Assembly (NCBI RefSeq): GCF_900129465.1
Contig: NZ_FSRA01000001.1
Span: forward strand, 186,001-250,000
Source: Chitinophaga niabensis
GTDB taxonomy: Bacteria; Bacteroidota; Bacteroidia; Chitinophagales; Chitinophagaceae
DNA length: 64,000 nt
Direction: 5' to 3'
A program made the translations under genes and the position numbers. Of the stretch, positions 59,387 through 64,000 are shown in pieces. Within the stretch, counting starts at the first letter, position 1. Every line of letters begins with the position of its first letter. The notes under the pieces are model-generated. The model had not been told where the DNA came from and made no database searches. It worked only from the letters and a program-made list of their open reading frames with translations.

Positions 59387-61231
59387 ATGGCTATCATGCA
59401 TAGATACATCTGCCTCTTACTTATATGTTTCCTTTTCAGCCAGCCTTTACAGGCTGGTTCTGATAAGCGGCAGGACTGTCATCACTATATCCAGGAGGGC
59501 AATAATTACCTCTGGCGTTTCTTACCACTGGATGCATGGGAGATGTATCACCGTGCCATGGACCTGGCACTGGAAGTGCATGATGAGAACCTATTCGCAG
59601 AAGCATTGTTCGGCATAGGGCAGGCAGTATGGTATAACGGTAAATTTTATGATGCCGTTGATACCGTTAAGCTGGGCCTTAAACATTTCCGCCATACAGG
59701 CGACAGGAATGGTGAGGGCATTTCCCTGAGGATACTGGCCAATATCTATGACGACATGGGAGATTATGATAATGCCTTCAAAATAGTAACGCAGGCACTT
59801 GAAATTTATGAAGGTGGTTTGAAGAATAACCAGAACTATATTTTATCCCTGGTGCAAATGGGAAACCTGTATAAGAACATGGGGGATTATGAAACCGCCA
59901 TGGCATATTACAGGAAAGCAGAAGGGGCATGGCCATACCAGGATGGCGGATATCCTTACCGCGAACTATATCACCGCATGGGTGCTTTATATGCTGAGCA
60001 GGGCCAGATCGCCGAAGCCCGGGAATGCTACCGGAAATCGCTCAGCGGTAACATAAAAGGCAAGATCGTTCGCCTGAAAATGGGAGATACTTATCTGAAG
60101 GAGAAAAAATATGATATTGCTTTCAGTTATTATGATTCCCTTTACAAAGAGGCGAAGATGCTGACGGATATTAACATTGTTATCGGAAGCATGCTGGGCC
60201 TGGGCAAGATCTACCTCATCAGGAATGATCTGCCCAAAGCACTGGAGATGGTAAAAGGATCTCTTGAACAGTCCACCATTCGCGGGGCGAGGCAAAATAA
60301 AAGGGATGCTTATGAATTACTTTCTGCTATTTATGAAGCCAGTGGCGATAGTAAAGAGGCACTCGAATATCATAAGCTGTACCTCACGTTAAAAGACTCT
60401 GTGATCTCGGAAGCTTTTAAAAGGAAATTATTCAGCTCCAGGCAGGAAGCAGAAGCTGTAAGGTTAAAGTCGCAACGAAACATGCTTATTGCCAGTGTGG
60501 CGGGCGTTGCACTGCTGGGGCTTTTTGCATTGCTGGGGATCGTCCTCCGGCACCGGAATGAAAAATTACGCCTGAAACAAAGAGCTTCCGAACTGGAAAT
60601 GAAGGCGCTGCGGGCACAAATGAATCCTCACTTTATCTTTAATTGCCTGAGTTCAATCAACCATTTTATCCTGAATGAAGAGGGCAGTAAGGCCTCCGAA
60701 TATCTTACCCGTTTTTCAAAGCTTATCCGTACCGTATTAGTGAATGCAGGTAAAACAACCATCACGCTGGAAGAAGAGCTGGCTATGCTCCGCCTCTATC
60801 TGAACATGGAGCAGCTCCGGTTCAGGGAAATATTTGAATATACCATCGAATTCGAACCCGGTTTACATCCTTCTATGATCTTTGTCCCTTCCTTCATCCT
60901 GCAACCCTTCTGCGAGAACGCCATCTGGCATGGGCTGTTGCACAAAGATGGAAAAGGAAAGCTGAACATTCATTTCAGTATGAAGGAGGATATACTGGTT
61001 TGCATCATCTGCGATAATGGTATTGGGCGTGAAAAAGCAGCGGCATTCAGATCTGCGGCTGTTGAAAAGGGTGCTTCTTTTGGAAACAGGCTGAGCGCGG
61101 AAAGACTGGCATTGTTTAACGGAGAAAATGGAGATACTTCTTTTGTAACGGAAGATATTGTCAACGAAAAAGGTGAAATTGCCGGTACAAAAGTGATATT
61201 AAAGATCCATAATAAACTGGCCCATGATTAG
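59387..61231 (+). CDS. TPR-containing LytS-type sensor histidine kinase
   Basis: The 614-residue protein has a signal or anchor (residues 1-25), TPRs in the periplasm (residues about 100-330, ANIYDDMGDYDNAFKIVTQALEIY and NLYKNMGDYETAMAYYRKAE), a membrane helix near residues 366-386 (MLIASVAGVALLGLFALLGIVL) and a His_kinase domain with the phosphoacceptor in MNPHFIFNCLSSINHF and an HATPase (ENAIWHGL, DNGIGREKA). It overlaps the LytTR regulator gene by 8 bp, so they form a two-component pair. The signal is unknown. Confidence 0.93.
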   Translation: MAIMHRYICLLLICFLFSQPLQAGSDKRQDCHHYIQEGNNYLWRFLPLDAWEMYHRAMDLALEVHDENLFAEALFGIGQAVWYNGKFYDAVDTVKLGLKHFRHTGDRNGEGISLRILANIYDDMGDYDNAFKIVTQALEIYEGGLKNNQNYILSLVQMGNLYKNMGDYETAMAYYRKAEGAWPYQDGGYPYRELYHRMGALYAEQGQIAEARECYRKSLSGNIKGKIVRLKMGDTYLKEKKYDIAFSYYDSLYKEAKMLTDINIVIGSMLGLGKIYLIRNDLPKALEMVKGSLEQSTIRGARQNKRDAYELLSAIYEASGDSKEALEYHKLYLTLKDSVISEAFKRKLFSSRQEAEAVRLKSQRNMLIASVAGVALLGLFALLGIVLRHRNEKLRLKQRASELEMKALRAQMNPHFIFNCLSSINHFILNEEGSKASEYLTRFSKLIRTVLVNAGKTTITLEEELAMLRLYLNMEQLRFREIFEYTIEFEPGLHPSMIFVPSFILQPFCENAIWHGLLHKDGKGKLNIHFSMKEDILVCIICDNGIGREKAAAFRSAAVEKGASFGNRLSAERLALFNGENGDTSFVTEDIVNEKGEIAGTKVILKIHNKLAHD

Positions 61232-61973
61232 TGCCGTGATCGTAGACGATGAGCATTATGCCGCACAGGCATTGGTGACTTTACTGAAGAAGAATTGTCC
61301 GGATGTAAACATTACCGCCGTTTGCAATAATGCAAAGGAGGCGGTGAAGATCATCCGTGAATTGCAGCCTCAGCTGGTATTCCTCGATATTGAAATGCCT
61401 TACCTGAATGGCTTTGAATTACTGGAAATATTAGCCCCCGTTTCCTTTGAATGCATCTTCACCACCAGTTACGATCAATATGCCATCAGGGCTATCCGTT
61501 TCAGTGCATTGGACTACCTGTTGAAACCCGTTGACCCGGAAGATCTGAAAGCAGCGGTGAACAGGGTGACGGGGAAGAAATCACCTTCTCTGCAGCAACA
61601 GATGGAACTCTTATTATCCAAATTCCAGCAACCACGGCCGGTAGAAAACCGCATTGCATTACCAACCCTGGAAGGGCTGCAGATCATTCAGGTGGATGCT
61701 ATCCTGTATTGCAGCTCCAGCAGTAACTATACTATCTTCAACCTGGCAGATGGCCAGAAGCTGATCATCTCCCGTACTTTAAAGGAAATAGAAGAGATGC
61801 TGGAAGAGCATCGCTTTCTGCGTGTGCACCATTCTTATCTTGTGAACCTGAATGAAGTCCGGAAATACAACAGGGGAGAGGGCGGCAGCCTGCAAATGAG
61901 TGATGGCGCCAGTATAGATGTATCCCGTTCCCGTAAGGAGATGTTGCTGAAGAAACTCCAACCCGGCAAGTAA
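61224..61973 (+). CDS. LytTR-family response regulator
   Basis: The 249-residue protein has a receiver domain with the phosphoacceptor Asp55 in LVFLDIEMP, and Asp8-Asp9 and Lys (LLKPVDPEDL) in the usual places. The C-terminal LytTR DNA-binding domain (residues about 140-245; IALPTLEGLQIIQVDAILYCSSSSNYTIF and VHHSYLVNLNEVRKYNRGEGG) binds direct-repeat promoters. It pairs with the upstream kinase by an 8-bp overlap. A beta-barrel gene starts 66 bp later and might be a target. Confidence 0.95.
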   Translation: MISAVIVDDEHYAAQALVTLLKKNCPDVNITAVCNNAKEAVKIIRELQPQLVFLDIEMPYLNGFELLEILAPVSFECIFTTSYDQYAIRAIRFSALDYLLKPVDPEDLKAAVNRVTGKKSPSLQQQMELLLSKFQQPRPVENRIALPTLEGLQIIQVDAILYCSSSSNYTIFNLADGQKLIISRTLKEIEEMLEEHRFLRVHHSYLVNLNEVRKYNRGEGGSLQMSDGASIDVSRSRKEMLLKKLQPGK

Positions 61974-62039
61974 TCATTCATCCCCGTCAACTACTCATTC
62001 CCGCTTTGATCTGCTTTGTTCCTGCAATAGTTTTATTGT

Positions 62040-64000
62040 ATGAAAACAGCCGTGACCATACTGTTCATTATATGCATGCAGGGGGCAGTGGCTCAAAAGA
62101 AAGATACTGTCAGAACATTAAAGGAAGTTCAGATAACCGGCCAGCCACCTATGGTCACCAGGAAGGCAGACCGTTATATTGTACATATTGAAAACAGCGC
62201 CCTGGCCAATGGGTATAGTGCCCTGGATGTACTGCAAAAATCCCCGGGCCTCTGGGTAAGTTCTGATGGCAATATCCGTATCACCGGCAACCAGTCTGTA
62301 ACTGTTATGATCAATGATATCGTGCAGCGCATGACAGGCCTGGAGTTATCTGAATATCTGAAAACCCTGCGCTCGGAAGATATCAGTAAAATTGAAGTGA
62401 TCGCCAATCCCCCTTCTGAATATGAAGCCGCCTCCACGGGCGGTATTGTGCATATCATCCTGAAAAAAGCAAGGAAACAGGGCATAACAGGCACGCTCAA
62501 TGCCCAATACAAACAGCAGGGTAAAAAACCTTATGCCGGCGCCGGCGCTTCATTGGATTATAAAATGAAGAAGTGGTACATCTTCGGCGGATATAATTAC
62601 GTAAAGGATAACAGCTTTTATACCGGGAGAACGGCTACCAATTATCCTGATAAAAGTTATATCTATAATTTTAACACCAGGGATAATAACAATGCACGGC
62701 AGCAATACCGGGTTGGTATTGTATACGACCTCTCCTCCGCACATACGGTGAACATACAGCACAATGGTAATAACAGTCAGTTGCTGCAGCGGTTCAATTC
62801 CACTTTAACTTATCAGCGGCCCATAGATACGGTAACAGGTATAGCTAATACAGACTGGATCAGAAAGCCCCGGTTCAGCAGCACTACTTTCAGTTACGCA
62901 TGGACGATCGATACCATTGGTTCTTCCCTGAAAGTAATTGGAGATTATGCCCGCAGCAGTAAGGAAGAATCCAATACACTCATTTCTGCCTACAGTGATC
63001 CTGCTATGAGCAATGGTTTTCGCACCATAACACCCAGCACTACAGATATGTACAGTGCGCAGGCAGATTATACGCAGGGCCTTCGTGGAAAATCCCTGGT
63101 AAGAACAGGGATCAAATATGTACAGGTGAACCGGCACAATACCATCGTCGCGGAAAACGAAGCAACAGGTAACTGGGTAAAGAATCCCTCGCGCAGTGAT
63201 GATTTTCTATATGATGAACAGCTGCTGATGTTCTATGGCTCTTTTGAAAAGCAGATCCATCGTACCAGCCTGAAGGCTGGTTTGCGTGGAGAACAAACCA
63301 ATTCCAAAGGGTATTCCCTCATTTCCGGAGAAACCATCCGGCAGAATTATTTTGGCTGGTACCCTTCTTTGTTCATCGATCATACGCTGGATGAGCAGAA
63401 GGGAAATTCCATCCACTTTAATTATGCAAGACGTGTAAGAAGACCAGCTTACAACGATCTGAATCCTTACCGCCTGCAGGTGAATGATTTTGCTGTGCTG
63501 ACAGGCAACCCAAATTTGCAACCCCAATCTACGAATAGCATTCAGGCAGGTTATACCTGGCGCCAGAAGTACACGGCAGACCTATATTTTAAATCTTCCA
63601 CTAATTATATAGCGCAAACTGCCCGCACTATTGAGGAACGCGTGATCGAGCACATGTCAAAGAATTTTCCGGGGAACACGGAATTTGGTTTGTCTTTGAG
63701 TGGGCCGCTCACCATTCTGAAGAACTGGCGTACAGATAACGGCTTACTGCTATATCGTGCTACCGCTGATTTAGATGAGGTACGGATCTCCCGTACCTCT
63801 ATTTCTCTCAAAACTTTCCACACCTATGAATGGAAAAAAGTAGCGGACATTGATCTGTATGTGGAGTACAATTCACCCTATACCACCGCCAATTCAAAGA
63901 TGTTTCATGTGTTTTTTACGGATATAGGTTTTTCCAGGAAAGTATTAAAGAACAAAGGCCGGCTGCGGCTGAGCTTTACAGATATCTTCAATACTTTCCG
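62040..64000 (+). CDS. Outer-membrane beta-barrel protein, TonB-receptor type (3' partial)
   Basis: A long open frame starts at ATG 62040 and runs beyond the window end. It has a signal peptide (VTILFIICMQGAVAQKKD), a plug domain (LKEVQITGQPPMVTRKADRYIVHIENS, ALDVLQKSPGLWVSSDGNIRITGN, DISKIEVIANPPSEYEAASTGGIVHIIL), and barrel strands (FHVFFTDIGFSRKVLKNKG near the end). It lacks the STN and carboxypeptidase domains. It belongs with the OMP_b-brl_3 or TonB receptor class; substrate unknown. The last visible codons are still barrel sequence, so a few hundred bases are missing. Confidence 0.85.
   Translation, partial: MKTAVTILFIICMQGAVAQKKDTVRTLKEVQITGQPPMVTRKADRYIVHIENSALANGYSALDVLQKSPGLWVSSDGNIRITGNQSVTVMINDIVQRMTGLELSEYLKTLRSEDISKIEVIANPPSEYEAASTGGIVHIILKKARKQGITGTLNAQYKQQGKKPYAGAGASLDYKMKKWYIFGGYNYVKDNSFYTGRTATNYPDKSYIYNFNTRDNNNARQQYRVGIVYDLSSAHTVNIQHNGNNSQLLQRFNSTLTYQRPIDTVTGIANTDWIRKPRFSSTTFSYAWTIDTIGSSLKVIGDYARSSKEESNTLISAYSDPAMSNGFRTITPSTTDMYSAQADYTQGLRGKSLVRTGIKYVQVNRHNTIVAENEATGNWVKNPSRSDDFLYDEQLLMFYGSFEKQIHRTSLKAGLRGEQTNSKGYSLISGETIRQNYFGWYPSLFIDHTLDEQKGNSIHFNYARRVRRPAYNDLNPYRLQVNDFAVLTGNPNLQPQSTNSIQAGYTWRQKYTADLYFKSSTNYIAQTARTIEERVIEHMSKNFPGNTEFGLSLSGPLTILKNWRTDNGLLLYRATADLDEVRISRTSISLKTFHTYEWKKVADIDLYVEYNSPYTTANSKMFHVFFTDIGFSRKVLKNKGRLRLSFTDIFNTF

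Noticed and set aside
1..64000. tRNA, rRNA, CRISPR, insertion-sequence and prophage features
   Set aside because: No tRNA-like T-loops, rRNA segments, regularly spaced 30-bp repeats, transposase or phage genes were recognised.

Overview
The window looks like chromosomal DNA from a Bacteroidota soil bacterium of the Chitinophagaceae, close to Chitinophaga. The evidence is the SusC/SusD pair, two ECF sigma/FecR/TonB-receptor loci, promoters of the TTTG-N19-TAnnTTTG type, mostly missing Shine-Dalgarno sequences, and families typical of that phylum (DUF6660, DUF4249, DUF4412, LytTR/His_kinase pairs). No rRNA, tRNA, CRISPR array, insertion sequence or phage module was recognised. Two genes are cut by the window edges: a YtxJ-like gene at the left and an outer-membrane beta-barrel receptor at the right.

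Layout. 1-6500 is mostly housekeeping (YtxJ, UbiX, AroQ, BioB, M42 peptidase, UbiA-like membrane protein, FMN reductase), with an Abi-family gene, a possible orphan small transcript (2121-2200) and an 11-bp tandem repeat (5728-5804). 6589-8981 pairs a Cys/His-rich DUF6660 protein with a TonB receptor, probably for metal uptake. 9101-18380 holds an acyl-CoA carboxylase, a LuxE-like protein, YceI, a B12-binding radical SAM protein, and a TetR-ketosynthase pair whose operator sits inside its promoter. 18449-26232 is a polysaccharide-utilisation-type locus: GH43, ECF sigma, FecR, SusC, SusD. 26271-28745 holds Hsp20, then a TPP riboswitch plus terminator in front of a secreted serine hydrolase, then a near-copy of the same promoter region before a Cys-rich DUF326 protein. 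28767-33866 is a second sigma/FecR/TonB receptor/DUF4249 operon.

34698-38059 is a compact locus around a Crp/Fnr regulator. Two paralogous methyltransferases, a DUF983 protein and a DUF1275 protein surround it, and three TGA-N6-TCA boxes lie in the upstream regions. 39551-41211 is an HxlR regulator divergent from an MFS exporter with two matching operators between them. 41239-42888 is an AT-rich TPR-DUF2971 gene. 43019-47898 holds regulators, HlyIII, an oxidoreductase and a dehalogenase-like hydrolase. 47949-50666 is an ECF42-type sigma operon with a DGPF/YCII protein and two AhpD-like proteins, with matching promoters in front of both AhpD-like genes. 50750-64000 holds a sugar isomerase, a TlpA-like protein, an unrecognised 727-residue secreted protein, an SDR, an FtsX/MacB permease, a LytS/LytR-type two-component pair and the start of a beta-barrel receptor.

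The most unusual signals are the TPP aptamer with no thiamine gene next to it, the duplicated promoter cassette beside it, the Crp-box cluster, and a set of TAnnTTTG elements 4-7 nt before start codons that suggests leaderless mRNAs. All family calls come from reading the sequence; no database search was run.
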